Below are positions 23,388 through 34,200 of a stretch of 64,000 nt of DNA, piece after piece. The stretch is from Chryseobacterium daeguense DSM 19388. Its GTDB lineage: Bacteria > Bacteroidota > Bacteroidia > Flavobacteriales > Weeksellaceae. Both the position numbers and the translations under genes were made by a program. The notes beneath the pieces were generated by a model. That model did not search any database. It was not told where the DNA came from and worked only from the letters and a program-made list of their open reading frames with translations. Within the stretch, counting starts at the first letter, position 1. Each line of letters starts with the position of its first letter. The stretch is from positions 1 through 64,000 of the forward strand of contig NZ_AUMT01000013.1 of NCBI RefSeq assembly GCF_000430825.1, in the 5' to 3' direction.

Positions 23388-23786
23388 GGTTAGTTCTTCA
23401 CCTGTAAGAGCGAAAAATAAGTTTTGGAGTTGGTGAACGTATTCTATTTTTTTAATTAATTGAGAGCATCCAACAATACCCCATAACCCAAAAGGATTCC
23501 CTCCAGCTGTTAATTGAAATAATTTAAAAGTTTCTTGTTTTTCATTAAAATCAAATGACCAAAACCATGATTCATTGTCGTCATTAGTGAACCCAAACTT
23601 CAACAACCATTCTTCTGTTAAGGGAGTACCAATAAGATTTTCATAAGGAAATTTAATTCCTTTTACTTCTCTTATTCCATCTGCTAAAATTTCAAAGACT
23701 TCAATCTCATAAAAATTTAATGTTTCTTTACCATTGCTTACAACAGCATTAAGAATATTTCCGGCTCTTAAATGTTTTACTTCCAT
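23370..23786 (-). CDS. Conserved hypothetical protein, reversed between terminase and portal
   Basis: I take the internal ATG (MEVKHLRAGN) at 23786 rather than 23801. The protein has the pattern TPLTEEWLLKFGF and YVHQLQNLFFALTGEEL, which I recognise as recurring in small proteins of Bacteroidetes and their phages, without known function. It is transcribed against the structural operon, so it is probably an independently expressed accessory gene. Confidence 0.7.
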   Translation of the reverse strand: MEVKHLRAGNILNAVVSNGKETLNFYEIEVFEILADGIREVKGIKFPYENLIGTPLTEEWLLKFGFTNDDNESWFWSFDFNEKQETFKLFQLTAGGNPFGLWGIVGCSQLIKKIEYVHQLQNLFFALTGEELTLKRQS

Positions 23787-23871
23787 ACAGTAAAGATACA
23801 AAAAACAAAGTTTATTTTCACTCTATAACACCATAAATAACAACTACTACATTTGTTTTCAAATAGTTAAT

Positions 23872-25224
23872 GTGAACATTTTTACGAAGATTGGGAATGG
23901 GTTGGACGCTTTTAAATCAGCTTTTGCAAGTGCTGAGGTTCCGCCCTATTATGCAAGGTTAGATGATGGTACACACAGCTATAACTTTGAAACAACACGT
24001 TTCGGATTATTAGGTATGTTAGGTTTTGGTTCTGAGTATAATAGAGCCGTTGATAATCTTAAGTACTATTACAAACATACTCTATTTCTTCAAGACTGCA
24101 TTAATTTATACGCTGATTTCGCTTCTCAGGTTAAGATCATGGAAGTGGACGAAAAAGGCAACGAACGGGAAGATTCGGAATATGTGAAGTTCCTAAGTCA
24201 GCCCAATGCATTCCAGAACGGAACAGATTTCATAAAAGAAATGGTAGTAAATAACCTTACTGCCGGAGCTGTTTTCCAATACGGAAATTTCTTTAAGAAC
24301 GGAAACCTTCGCATTTCACCACAATTATTCAACCTTGAATTCAACAACCTGTCATTTCCAAAGGTAAAAAACAGATACGTTTTAGATCGTAAAGCCATTA
24401 GCGAACTGGAAATTAAAGAACATCTGGCCGATTCAAAGACAAGAACGCTAAAAATGTTCGAATTAGCCTATTTCTATGACACAATACCGAATAATGGATA
24501 TGGAAAAGACAGATACGATGCAGACGGTTTCTTTAAGCCAATGTCACGCATTTTCTCAATATTATCATCGATAGATACGGTTATGAATAGCCAAAGTTCG
24601 ATGGCTTATACTTCCGGAAACAATGTGAATAAAGTACTAAGCAGGGAGACGACCGGAACAAATGGGATTGCGCCATTAGCATCTGATCAAAAGAATGATA
24701 TTGAAATTAAGGTAAATGGACGGGGTGAATATGGAGCCCGCGCCGAAAAGGTAGGCGATACCATTGCTACAAACGAATCGTTAAAACTGCTTGATCTTAC
24801 TAGGGATAACCGGAAGATGCAGCTTATCGAACAACAAGAAAACGCAAAAGAAAACATTCGTAATTGCTTTTTAGTGCCGAAAGATTTCTTTGGTGATTCA
24901 ACCTACGAAAATAAACAGATGTCAGAGGCCCGGTTTATTCTGGGGCAAGTTAAGACAATAACAGATAACTGGCTAAAAGAATTGACAGCTAAAACACCGC
25001 TGTATTTTCAAGCGAGAGGAACCAAATTAATCGGCTCGTATGATCATCTACCGAGTATCGCCGAGACGAAAAAGATGCTAGAAAACAAAGGCTTTATTGA
25101 TAGGGCAAACGCTATGAATGCTGTTATCACAACTTATCAAAATATGAAAGCTATTGAAGAAAATATAACATGGGAAGATTTCCTAGTAAGACACCAATTT
25201 AATGACTTTTTAAAGGTATCGTAA
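23872..25224 (+). CDS. Phage portal protein (HK97-like)
   Basis: The frame starts with GTG at 23872; the ATG two bases upstream runs into a stop. A TACATTTG box (23848-23855) leaves a very short leader. The 450-residue protein is placed directly after terminase and has portal-type features: an N-terminal membrane-contacting part, a long helical stem (LIEQQENAKENIRNCFLVPKDFFG) and a C-terminal helical wing. It forms the dodecameric DNA channel at the capsid vertex. Confidence 0.82.
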   Translation: MNIFTKIGNGLDAFKSAFASAEVPPYYARLDDGTHSYNFETTRFGLLGMLGFGSEYNRAVDNLKYYYKHTLFLQDCINLYADFASQVKIMEVDEKGNEREDSEYVKFLSQPNAFQNGTDFIKEMVVNNLTAGAVFQYGNFFKNGNLRISPQLFNLEFNNLSFPKVKNRYVLDRKAISELEIKEHLADSKTRTLKMFELAYFYDTIPNNGYGKDRYDADGFFKPMSRIFSILSSIDTVMNSQSSMAYTSGNNVNKVLSRETTGTNGIAPLASDQKNDIEIKVNGRGEYGARAEKVGDTIATNESLKLLDLTRDNRKMQLIEQQENAKENIRNCFLVPKDFFGDSTYENKQMSEARFILGQVKTITDNWLKELTAKTPLYFQARGTKLIGSYDHLPSIAETKKMLENKGFIDRANAMNAVITTYQNMKAIEENITWEDFLVRHQFNDFLKVS

Positions 25225-25349
25225 TGAAAAACATGGTCAACAAAATAGACAAGCTTTTGAAAGAGGAAGAAAATTTATCTCCTCAATTAAAAGATCAGCT
25301 TGAAAAGAAGAAAGAAATTTTATCAAAAAATAAAACGGTAAAAAAATGA
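25224..25349 (+). CDS. Small Lys-rich helical protein, 41 residues
   Basis: ATG overlaps the portal stop (TAATG) and its stop overlaps the protease start (ATGA). The sequence is charged and helical (DKLLKEEENLSPQLKDQLEKKKEIL). Could be a small head assembly factor; no family known. Confidence 0.5.
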   Translation: MKNMVNKIDKLLKEEENLSPQLKDQLEKKKEILSKNKTVKK

Positions 25350-26179
25350 TTACGCTAAAAGAAATATCTAACAAAACATTTTCAAATAGTGAAGAGGCTT
25401 TAAAGTTTCTAATTGAAAATAAAAAAATTGTCATTGCAAATAAGTGCAGTGCTATAAAAAGATGTGATGGAGTTTCATTTTTTGGGAACCTAATTAATGA
25501 AAAGGATGAGGTTATAAAAGCCGGATCATCAGTAGATATTTCTTCAGTTAATCAAATCAAAATTACAGCTATTGGTAATACATGTAATTTCTATGATTCT
25601 CATGGTGATGTATCAATAAATGGATCATGGAACCGTACAGCGAAAAACACCAAAGAGGGATTACACTTGCAGGAGCATAAATGCCAATTTGATCACATAA
25701 TAGCAGAAGGACCAGGTGTAAAGTATGCTGTTGAAATAAAGTCGTGGAAAGAAATAGGTTACGAGTATGAAGGTTCGACCGAATGCCTTGTTCAATACTC
25801 AATTGCAGAAAAAGAGGATAACCCTTATATGTTTAAAAAGTACATCCAAGGGAAAGTAAAACAACATTCTGCTGGTTTACGCTATGTGAAATTAGAGTTA
25901 TGTGTAAATAACAATGCAGATTGGGCGAAAGAAGAAAAAGAAAACTGGGATAAATATTATCCTTCAGTAGTTAATAAAGATGATGTTGATGAGCGAGGTT
26001 ATTTCTGGGCTGTACTAGAGCAGAAAATCATTGAGGTTTCTGCGGTTCCAAGAGGTAGCAATCCCGCAACGCCTACAACATCAGTTGAACCCGTCTCCGA
26101 CACTTCAACGAAACAGGACCCGGCCGACGCCACTCCAGAAAGTGAAACAAAATCAATTATTAATCTAAACATTTTTTAA
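25346..26179 (+). CDS. Prohead maturation protease, HK97 gp4-like (S78)
   Basis: The 277-residue protein lies between portal and capsid. It has SHGDVSINGSWNR (candidate His), KQHSAGLRYVKLEL (candidate Ser) and EVSAVPRGSNPATPT, the last like the typical end of HK97-type proteases. An acidic, Pro/Thr-rich tail follows. It would cleave the capsid delta domain in maturation. Assignment rests on position plus motif. Confidence 0.75.
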   Translation: MITLKEISNKTFSNSEEALKFLIENKKIVIANKCSAIKRCDGVSFFGNLINEKDEVIKAGSSVDISSVNQIKITAIGNTCNFYDSHGDVSINGSWNRTAKNTKEGLHLQEHKCQFDHIIAEGPGVKYAVEIKSWKEIGYEYEGSTECLVQYSIAEKEDNPYMFKKYIQGKVKQHSAGLRYVKLELCVNNNADWAKEEKENWDKYYPSVVNKDDVDERGYFWAVLEQKIIEVSAVPRGSNPATPTTSVEPVSDTSTKQDPADATPESETKSIINLNIF

Positions 26180-26181
26180 AA

Positions 26182-27441
26182 ATGGATTTTAAGTACAAAA
26201 CAGTAGCAGAAATTAATGCTTTGTCGCCGGATGAACAAGAAAAATACCTGGCTGACAAAAAAACTCACGAAGATAAAGTGAGAAAGGACGAAATTGACAC
26301 AACTATAAAAGAAGCTTTAAAACCTCTATTAGACGGTCAAACCCAAACAACAAAGGATATTAGTGATCTTTCCGAAACAGTAAACACGATCGAAGAAACA
26401 CTAAAGTCAGGAGGAGTTGAGAATGAGCAGGATTTAAGAGCAAAAGTTTTTAAATATGTAACCGACAATCACGCTGAAATCGTTGAAAAAATGAAATCAG
26501 GAGGGAAAATCGATATTTCAAAAGCTTTAGGTTTCGATGTGTCAAAAGCGGTAGGAACTGTAACAACGGCTAACGGTACGCTTCCTGTTGCTCTTCCGGT
26601 TAACTATGTAGCCGAAAGACAAGGCGTACCTAATGTAAGATTAAGACGTCCTTATTTATTTGATGTGGTAAACACTTTCAATACTTCCGAAAAATCTTTG
26701 GCTTATGTTGAAGCAATTCCGGGTGAAGGTGATTTTGCGGTAGTAGCAGAAGGCGCTGCAAAACCACAGTTAGATCTTGATTGGGTAACCAGATACGTTA
26801 CACCTACAAAATTTGCGGGTTGGATCCATGTAACCGATGAGGTGCTTTATGACATTCCGAGAATTACGGATATGATTGTAAACTACCTTAAAGATAAGCA
26901 CGATATTTTTAAGGACAATCAAATTTTCGCTTATATCAACACTACTGCAACAGCTTTTTCAGCCGGATCACTTGCAGGAACTGTTGTAAATCCAAATATC
27001 ATTGATGTAGTAAACGCAATGCAGGTTCAAGTGTTGAACTCTCCAAACTATGTTGACGAACCGGATTTCTACGTAGATACTGTATTAATGAACCCTATTG
27101 ATTTCTTCACCTATTTTGCTACGGTAAAAGATGCAATGGGAAGAAACCTTTATTCTGATCAGATGATGTTAGGTGGATCAATGGTTTATAATGGACTTAG
27201 ATTTATTTCTACCAAACAAGTTACCGCAGGAAACATTATCGCTTTTGATTCGAGTAAAATCGATGTTACCAGCTATGAGCCTTATCATGTAGAAATGGGA
27301 TGGATTAATGATGATTTTATCAAGAACCAAAGAGTAATCTTGGGAGAATCAAGAGGCCATATCTACATTAAAGAACACGATAAGAGAGCTTTTGTTAAAG
27401 GAGCGATTGCAACAATGATCACGGCATTAACTAAAGCATAA
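26182..27441 (+). CDS. Major capsid protein, HK97 fold
   Basis: The 419-residue protein has a charged coiled-coil N-terminus (about residues 1-105) that resembles the cleaved delta scaffold, then a capsid body beginning near GTVTTANGTLPVALP with GEGDFAVVAEGAAKPQLDL and the FAGWIHVTDEVLYD segment typical of HK97-like shells. It follows the protease by 2 bases. The Shine-Dalgarno sequence is weak, as usual in this phylum. Confidence 0.88.
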   Translation: MDFKYKTVAEINALSPDEQEKYLADKKTHEDKVRKDEIDTTIKEALKPLLDGQTQTTKDISDLSETVNTIEETLKSGGVENEQDLRAKVFKYVTDNHAEIVEKMKSGGKIDISKALGFDVSKAVGTVTTANGTLPVALPVNYVAERQGVPNVRLRRPYLFDVVNTFNTSEKSLAYVEAIPGEGDFAVVAEGAAKPQLDLDWVTRYVTPTKFAGWIHVTDEVLYDIPRITDMIVNYLKDKHDIFKDNQIFAYINTTATAFSAGSLAGTVVNPNIIDVVNAMQVQVLNSPNYVDEPDFYVDTVLMNPIDFFTYFATVKDAMGRNLYSDQMMLGGSMVYNGLRFISTKQVTAGNIIAFDSSKIDVTSYEPYHVEMGWINDDFIKNQRVILGESRGHIYIKEHDKRAFVKGAIATMITALTKA

Positions 27442-27449
27442 GCATAACA

Positions 27450-27614
27450 ATGGTAAAGTTTCATTTTTCAGTGACGAATGGGCATTACAAGAGGGGTTCA
27501 GTAATCGAATTGCCTGAAAATACGGCAAAAGTATTTGAGAAACTTAAGTGGGGTTCAATTCAAAACGAAAATGAGCCTAAGCCCAAAAGTAAAGCAAAAA
27601 GTAAAAAATCATGA
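27450..27614 (+). CDS. Small basic structural-region protein, 54 residues
   Basis: N-terminal beta part (VKFHFSVTNGHYKRGSVIELP) and a Lys/Ser tail. Ends with an ATGA overlap to the next gene. Possibly a head accessory protein; function unknown. Confidence 0.55.
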   Translation: MVKFHFSVTNGHYKRGSVIELPENTAKVFEKLKWGSIQNENEPKPKSKAKSKKS

Positions 27615-28294
27615 GCCTGATAGACAAGACATATTTTGAACAATGGAATCTGATTCCAAACGTAAACGAGCCTGATCCTAACAACAGAACATCTGAGGAT
27701 CTGGACGCTACAATTATGCAGGTTGAAAAGGATGTCTTGTCTCTTGCTTTTGGTTGGTCAATGTGGGAAGACTTTAAGCAGTATATTAATACAGATGGAG
27801 GGATAGATGATAGTGCGCCTCAAAACTATAAAGATATAGTAAATGGCAAGAGTTATCTAAAAGCTATAAACGGTGATGATAAAGAATGTCATTGGCGCGG
27901 ATTGCTTGAAACAAACCCGAAATCGTCATTATTAGCTGATTTTGTCTACTACACATATAAAGTAAACAACGCAACTCTAACAACAGAATTTGGAGAGGCA
28001 GCGGTCGAAGGGAAAGTTGGAAATAAGGCAAGTATTACCCCAAAGGTAACACAGGCTTATAACAGGTTCGTAACAAAGTTTAATGGAGGAATTAAGGCTT
28101 TTCCTAGCGGATATACAATGGATGGTAGACCGTATTGGTATATCAACGGAGGTGTAGATTATTATGGGGTTTGGGACACTTATGGCGAAGTTTCGTTAAT
28201 GAGGTTCTTGCTTGACAATAAATCTGCATATCCTTTACTCGACACTGATATAAGACGCTTTGGAATGCCGATTAAAAATGAATTTGGTTTGTAA
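27611..28294 (+). CDS. Head-tail connector region protein
   Basis: The 227-residue protein starts by ATGA overlap and has helical N-terminal and conserved-looking C-terminal parts (YPLLDTDIRRFGMPIKNEFGL). By position after the capsid it is likely an adaptor between portal and tail. Not recognised by sequence. Confidence 0.55.
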   Translation: MSLIDKTYFEQWNLIPNVNEPDPNNRTSEDLDATIMQVEKDVLSLAFGWSMWEDFKQYINTDGGIDDSAPQNYKDIVNGKSYLKAINGDDKECHWRGLLETNPKSSLLADFVYYTYKVNNATLTTEFGEAAVEGKVGNKASITPKVTQAYNRFVTKFNGGIKAFPSGYTMDGRPYWYINGGVDYYGVWDTYGEVSLMRFLLDNKSAYPLLDTDIRRFGMPIKNEFGL

Positions 28295-28836
28295 TGGTTA
28301 ATCATAACGAAATACTTGAAAACACGCTGAATAAAAAGTTTACCGTTGAATATAACGGGAATACTTTTACTAACAACTTTATCGAAGGTGATATTTTCGA
28401 GGTTTGGGGTATTTTAAAGAAAGCAAAAACAAAATATCCTCTGATATGGTTACAAAGCGGTTACAGGGTTAAAGAAAGCACATTACCAGGTAATAAAGTA
28501 AAGGAATTATCTAATTGTAATTTCTATTTAATTACCAAAGGTGATGCACACGATCTAAATTCAAAACGCTATATCGATACATACAAATTCATTCTTTATC
28601 CTTTACTGGAGAAATTCAAGAAAGGAATATCCGAAACAAAGGGAATTTCTCTTTCAAACGAATACGAGTATATAACCTTTCCATTCAACGATATTTCTGA
28701 GTTAAGCGCCAAAGAATCCAGTTCTAAACGTTACGGAGAAAAAACAGCCTTAATGGACGTTTGGGATGCAGTTTACTTGAATATAGGAATTACAATCAAT
28801 GGGGAATGTTACCCCGAATATAAAGTAAAAATTTAA
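28294..28836 (+). CDS. Putative tail terminator / head-tail joining protein
   Basis: This 180-residue protein overlaps the previous stop and has alternating strands and helices. Its place between connector and tail tube fits a tail-completion protein. The assignment is by position only. Confidence 0.5.
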   Translation: MVNHNEILENTLNKKFTVEYNGNTFTNNFIEGDIFEVWGILKKAKTKYPLIWLQSGYRVKESTLPGNKVKELSNCNFYLITKGDAHDLNSKRYIDTYKFILYPLLEKFKKGISETKGISLSNEYEYITFPFNDISELSAKESSSKRYGEKTALMDVWDAVYLNIGITINGECYPEYKVKI

Positions 28837-28847
28837 ACTTACATACA

Positions 28848-29738
28848 ATGTTAAAAGTACAGAATTGTAATATTTCAGAACTTATCCCAAGATTAGGGGG
28901 TATGTTTTGCGGTGAAAAACTGCTGGTTGGTTTTTTACTAAAGCTTAGAGGAACGCTAATCGATCCTGCAACATTTACAAAAACAGCATTAGACCAACTT
29001 ATCAGAGAAGATAAGTTAATCGGAATGCTCGAATTCTACAATGTTGAAAATAACGATCAGGAACCTGATACACAGACTTCTGTAAGAAAAGAAGTAATTG
29101 AAACTATTCCTGGAACAAAAGGATATAATTTCACCTTCAATAAAGGAAATTGTTTCCAAAATGAATTACAAAAGCTTCATGGAAGTGACAGCTACGAATT
29201 CATTCCGGTTTTCGATGATGGATCGGCTTTATTTGCTCAAACAAAAGACGGAAAGCTAAAAGGTTTTGATTGCCGTTTATTCGTTGGAATTAAGCAACTT
29301 CAAACATCTGCTGATGTAGCAGGCTCTATTTTAAGAGTATATATTACTCCGAATGCAATGAGCTACTGGCAGGGAGCGTCAGGAACTTTCGAAAGTGACG
29401 AATTCTCTTTCAAAGAAATTACACCAGTTGCCGGTTTAAGAATCGAATTAGGGGCATTAGCCGCAGCACAAACGACAACTACAGCAAAGATCACAAACCT
29501 ATGCTCAGATACAATCGTTTCAGGATTAACAACGCCGGCTAATTGGAAAATGAGCAGAAACGGGGCTTTAGAAGCTGTTACTGCCGTTGCTGAATCGAAC
29601 GGAAATTATACATTCACTCATGCTGCTTTAGTAGCAGGTCAAGAGATTTCGTTTCAAACTATGGTTTCCGGTTATCCTGTTTATGTGTTAGATACAAGCT
29701 ATTTCGCTGGAAAATCAATTGAAACAGAAGTTGCATAA
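28848..29738 (+). CDS. Putative major tail (tube) protein with Ig-like end
   Basis: The 296-residue protein is beta-rich. The C-terminal about 90 residues (ITPVAGLRIELGALAAAQTTT onward, VSGLTTPANWKMS) look like an Ig-like domain, common at the end of tail-tube proteins. It precedes small assembly genes and the tape-measure gene, as a tube gene should. Identity not proven. Confidence 0.6.
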   Translation: MLKVQNCNISELIPRLGGMFCGEKLLVGFLLKLRGTLIDPATFTKTALDQLIREDKLIGMLEFYNVENNDQEPDTQTSVRKEVIETIPGTKGYNFTFNKGNCFQNELQKLHGSDSYEFIPVFDDGSALFAQTKDGKLKGFDCRLFVGIKQLQTSADVAGSILRVYITPNAMSYWQGASGTFESDEFSFKEITPVAGLRIELGALAAAQTTTTAKITNLCSDTIVSGLTTPANWKMSRNGALEAVTAVAESNGNYTFTHAALVAGQEISFQTMVSGYPVYVLDTSYFAGKSIETEVA

Positions 29739-29953
29739 TGAAATTTCAGTTAGGTAAATATAAAGCCGAGGTTAGCGAACCTTTCACTAACGAAAAGGAC
29801 GCGATTGATTTTGTATTAAAGTCATTCCCGGAGCTAACCAAAGAAGAAGTAAAACCGTATGTTAAGCCATTAATTAAAAAACAAAAGGATGAATCCAATA
29901 GCGCTAAAACGAGGAATTCAGAAGGCGATCCGGGAAGTTCCAAAAATAATTGA
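29738..29953 (+). CDS. Small tail-region protein
   Basis: Starts on the previous stop (TAATG). The 71-residue protein has a FTNEKDAIDFVLKSFPELTKEEVKPYV helical section and a disordered basic tail. Its last 65 bases overlap the next gene in another frame, so a frame-shifted assembly product is conceivable, but I see no clear slippery site. Confidence 0.5.
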   Translation: MKFQLGKYKAEVSEPFTNEKDAIDFVLKSFPELTKEEVKPYVKPLIKKQKDESNSAKTRNSEGDPGSSKNN

Positions 29954-30338
29954 TGATGCTATAAAAGAAAGTAAACTCGAAGATATTAACCGGGAAAACT
30001 TATTACAGGGCAAGGATAGTGAGGGCAATGATATGCCCTTCTATTCCCCTAATTCCGAATATGGATTCGAAAAAATGAGACGTAATCCTAAAAACAGGGG
30101 AAGATGGGATTTAAGAAATACTGGAGAGTATCATCGTGGAATATACACGGAAATAAAAAGGAGCAATGTACTATTCAAACAAAGAGTACGAAATGCAAAA
30201 ACAATCTGGATCGAAAGAGCGATGGAAAGAGCAAATAGGGTTTCGCTTGGTATTCCACAGACTAAAATGGATCAGATCCTAATTGAAAAGGCTCCGCAAA
30301 TAAAAAGAGAAATTGAACAAATAATTACTTCTGCCTAA
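29889..30338 (+). CDS. Tail-region hypothetical protein
   Basis: The 149-residue protein is strongly basic and helical (ALKRGIQKAIREVPKIIDDAIKE), with a middle segment FYSPNSEYGFEKMRRNPKNRGRWDLRNTGEYHRGIY. By position it may be a tail assembly or neck protein. Not recognised. Confidence 0.55.
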   Translation: MNPIALKRGIQKAIREVPKIIDDAIKESKLEDINRENLLQGKDSEGNDMPFYSPNSEYGFEKMRRNPKNRGRWDLRNTGEYHRGIYTEIKRSNVLFKQRVRNAKTIWIERAMERANRVSLGIPQTKMDQILIEKAPQIKREIEQIITSA

Positions 30339-30574
30339 TGTGTAATTGCAGTAAGCCGATAACCGAATCAGAGTGTCAAAGGCTTAGGAAATATGTTAAT
30401 GACCCGGAAAAGAGAATGTTTATCTATCACATATTCGATGATAAAGGGTTAAAGATCGCGTTTGTTCCGCCTGGCAAAAATCCCAACCAAATAGCATTTG
30501 AAAGAGAGTTTTTAGATGAGAATGGCAATCCTGAATGGTATCACGTAACCGAACACCCATGTTTAAATGAATAA
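30338..30574 (+). CDS. Small Cys-containing hypothetical protein
   Basis: A 78-residue protein beginning MCNCSKPITESECQRL; the Cys cluster could bind zinc. It overlaps both neighbours by a few bases. Function unknown. Confidence 0.5.
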   Translation: MCNCSKPITESECQRLRKYVNDPEKRMFIYHIFDDKGLKIAFVPPGKNPNQIAFEREFLDENGNPEWYHVTEHPCLNE

Positions 30575-31202
30575 TTACAAAATCTATCAAGACAGTAAAG
30601 AAATCCCACTTTGGAACTATAAAAGAATAATCCAGACTGAGGATTTTTTTTATATGGTTAAGGGCTATGAATCCGGGGACAACATCGAATTAAACGTTGA
30701 GGAATTAAAAATTAAGTTTCAGGAAATAGAGCAAGAATCCATTATATCACTAAACGAAAAGAGCGCTGATTTTACTCTTTATGGTAAGTTGGAGAGGGTC
30801 AAATTGGAGTTGTCGATGTTTCTTGTTTTAGATGAAATTATAACGCTTAAAATTAAAGAAAAAAGCCTTTGTGATAAGCTGGAAATTAATTTTGAGAATA
30901 CCATTCTCGTAGAAATGCTCTCAAAATTAAAGATTCCAAAGAAAGAAGATCTTTCTGAACAGCTTGAAATCATTAAACAAAAGATTACAAAATATGAAAA
31001 TGAGCTTGAAGATGTTTTAAGCAAGGTTAAAAAACCAAAAGAAAATGCAGATGACTTTGATATTGATGAACAAATTATAAATGTAAAAATTGGTTTGGAA
31101 ATGGATTTTGACGAACATAAAACATCATTACACCAATATCAAGTATATATAAAGGCTTTAGTAAGAAAGATTGAGCAAATCGATAAAATGAATCGGAAAT
31201 GA
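30567..31202 (+). CDS. Coiled-coil protein before the tape measure, tail assembly chaperone candidate
   Basis: The 211-residue acidic protein is mostly coiled-coil in its second half. Placement directly upstream of, and overlapping, the tape-measure gene is where tail assembly chaperones lie. Sequence similarity to a known chaperone is not visible. Confidence 0.5.
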   Translation: MNNYKIYQDSKEIPLWNYKRIIQTEDFFYMVKGYESGDNIELNVEELKIKFQEIEQESIISLNEKSADFTLYGKLERVKLELSMFLVLDEIITLKIKEKSLCDKLEINFENTILVEMLSKLKIPKKEDLSEQLEIIKQKITKYENELEDVLSKVKKPKENADDFDIDEQIINVKIGLEMDFDEHKTSLHQYQVYIKALVRKIEQIDKMNRK

Positions 31203-34200
31203 GTGAGAAATTAGCCATATATGACAAGGAAAAAACCGTCAAAGACCTTCAGGATGTAAATAGAGAGGTTGATATTTCTATTCGCAAATTCATGGAACTT
31301 ATAAACACCACTGAACGCGCCTCTCAAGGATTTTCAAGGGCAACACCCCGGGAAGTAACCGCCGCGTACAGACAAGGCAGTGAGGTTATGGGTGGGTTTG
31401 TTCGTGTGACAAATGAATTATCTGACTCCGAAAGACGCTTAGCTGCCGTTGAAAGACAATTGGCTGTTGCTCAGTCTGAACACGGTCAGCAAATTGCTAA
31501 CCTATCGAATCAAACCAGACAACTAACGGCAGCCCAAAGAGATAGGGCAAGGGAAGAGGCCCGATTGGCGGCGTTATCTGAAAGCGAAAGACAGAGAATA
31601 GGGAATACACTCCAATTATATAATAATGTTCAAAGAAGGTTGAATACTCTTCAAATGGAGTATAGAAATTTAGCTTTGGCCAAGCAGTTGGGAATGAACC
31701 TTACCGATCAGGAAAGAGTTAGATATGAACAGCTTCAAAAGCAGATTCAAAGATATGATCAGGCCTTAAAATCGGTGGACGCTTCAATGGGAATACACCG
31801 TAGAAACGTTGGTAACTACGCAAGTGGTTATAATGGTTTGAATATGTCTGTCGCTCAATTAGCCCGGGAAATGCCAGCTTTTACCTATTCTGTACAAACA
31901 GGTTTTATGGCTCTTTCAAACAATATACCGATTTTCATGGATTCTATAAGGGCGGCAATAGCTCAAAATGCAGCATTAAGAGCGGAAGGTAAGGCAACGG
32001 TTCCTGTTTGGAGACAGTTGGGATTAGCTGTTTTAGGATTCAATACTATTTTATCTATTGCAATTACCTTATTAACTGTTTATGGAAAAGAAATCGGAGA
32101 GTGGATAAAAAAACTGTTTCAAGCTGATGGGGCAACCGGAATATTAAAGAGAAGTACTGAAGCTTTAAACAAGGCAAGAAAAGAAGCGGTAAAATCAGCA
32201 GCGAGTGAAATTAACACATTAGAAAAACTTTATAGGGTTTCAACAAGCGAAAATGCATCACGGGAATCCAGAATTCGGGCGGTTAATAAATTACAAGCAT
32301 TATATCCATCTTTCTTTAAAAACCTTTCTGATGAAACTATTATGGTCGGCAAGGCAAAGGATGCTTATTTAAGGTTAAGGGGTGCGATTTTAGATTCTGC
32401 AAGGGCAAGAGCAATTGGAAATTTATTGGAGCAAAGGCAACAGAAGAAGCTAGAGGATGAAGAAAAGCTGAATAAACAGCAAAACGAACAAGTTCAGGAA
32501 GCCTTAAGGTTAAGAAAAAACATAAATGGTTCTACCTCTGAATTCGTGAGAGACGGACAAGGGGGATTAATTAAAAAAGATATTGACAACAGCATCATTT
32601 ATAACAGAACTCTTCAGGACATCAATGTGACTTTAGGGAAGAAAAGAAAATTAAATAAAGCATACTATGAGGAAAATAAGTACCTCATGGATGAGCAATA
32701 TAAGTTAGAAAATAAGAGGGATGTTCTTAATTATGATGCTGATAAAAACGGAAAAGGTGAAACAATTAAAAAGCCATCAGCAGATAAATTATCAGCAGAA
32801 CAGAGGAATTTCTTAATGAGACTTGAAGCAGCAAAAGATCAAGAATTAGCTATAAATGAAACTAAATTTGAAAAGGGAGAAATTGACCAAAAGGAATATT
32901 TAGAAAACCTTCTATCAATTAATGTAGATTATTTCAATAAAAAAATAAATTATTTAAAAGGAAATAATGCAAAAGAAGCTTTGGAGGTTGCAAAATCTGA
33001 ATTAGAGAAATCTAAAATAATTAGAGAAACTCAGAAAAAATTATTTGACATAGAATTAGAAGATTTAAAAAATCAAAGCAAAAAGAAACTAAATGAAATA
33101 GAAAGAAGCGCTAATGAAATTTCAGAATCAGAATATCTTACAGATTTTGATAGGCTTCAAAAACAGATTGATATTGATGATCAAATAATAAGTGAGTTAT
33201 CAGACTTTTATAGTGATCAAATAAATGTGGCAAAAAGTAGAAACCAGGAGATTATTGAGATTGAGACAGAACGTGATGAAGAAATAGGAAAAATTCAAGA
33301 TGAAAGGCTTAAAAAACAAAAGTCTTTACCTGACGCTATGGTTTCTCAAATAGAGTATGAAGCAGAATCTTTAAAGCTTGAAGGTGAAATTACTTATGAG
33401 CAGCAAAAACAATTAATACTAAAAAACAAGAGGTTAACGACCGAAGAAAGAAATTACCGTTTGTCGGTTCTTGATAAGCAGGAGCAGATTAATATCAACA
33501 ATAGGGAGATTGAAAGGCTTAACACCTTAAAAGGACAATTGGTTGTAAAGAGAGCTATCAATCAAATTAATGTGTTGCCTCCTTTATTAAGTCAAGAAGA
33601 TGAACAGAAATTAAAGGAAATTGATTCGACCATTGAAAAATTGACCTCCCAGAATCAAGTTATAAACATAGAGCTAAAAGAAGATGTTGACCAGAGAACA
33701 CAGGGAATAAGAAATATTATTGCCAAAGGATTTAATGATCTTGGATTTAGCGGATTAGCTGACGCTTATACTGCAACAATGGAAAGGCTGAAGAATGATA
33801 CTGCTTCATGGAGGGATTATGCTGTTCTCGCCGCCTCTGCCGTTTTGGATGCTATGTCTCAGCTTTCCAATAAGCAAAAAGAAAGAACAATTGCAAATTT
33901 AGATGCTCAACTCGAACACACAAGAGAAACAACCGAACAGGAGATTGGTTTTATTAATCAGCGTTTAGAATGGCTAAATGGATTGGACGAATTATCCAAA
34001 GAACAGCTTTCGGAACGTAATAGATTAGAGGACGAAGCAAGAACTTATAAAGAACAGCAATTACAGCGCGAAAAATTAATTGAGACCCAAAAAGCCAAAG
34101 CCGAACAAAAGGCTGCATCACAACAAGCTTTAATAAACGGGGCTTTAGCTGCTACAATGACATTAGCTCAAATGGGATTTGTGGCGGGAGCAATTCCAGC

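Noticed and set aside
29738..30338. Programmed frameshift joining the 71- and 149-residue tail-region proteins
   Set aside because: The overlap is suggestive, but I see no clear slippery heptamer with a downstream structure, and the downstream gene has its own ATG.
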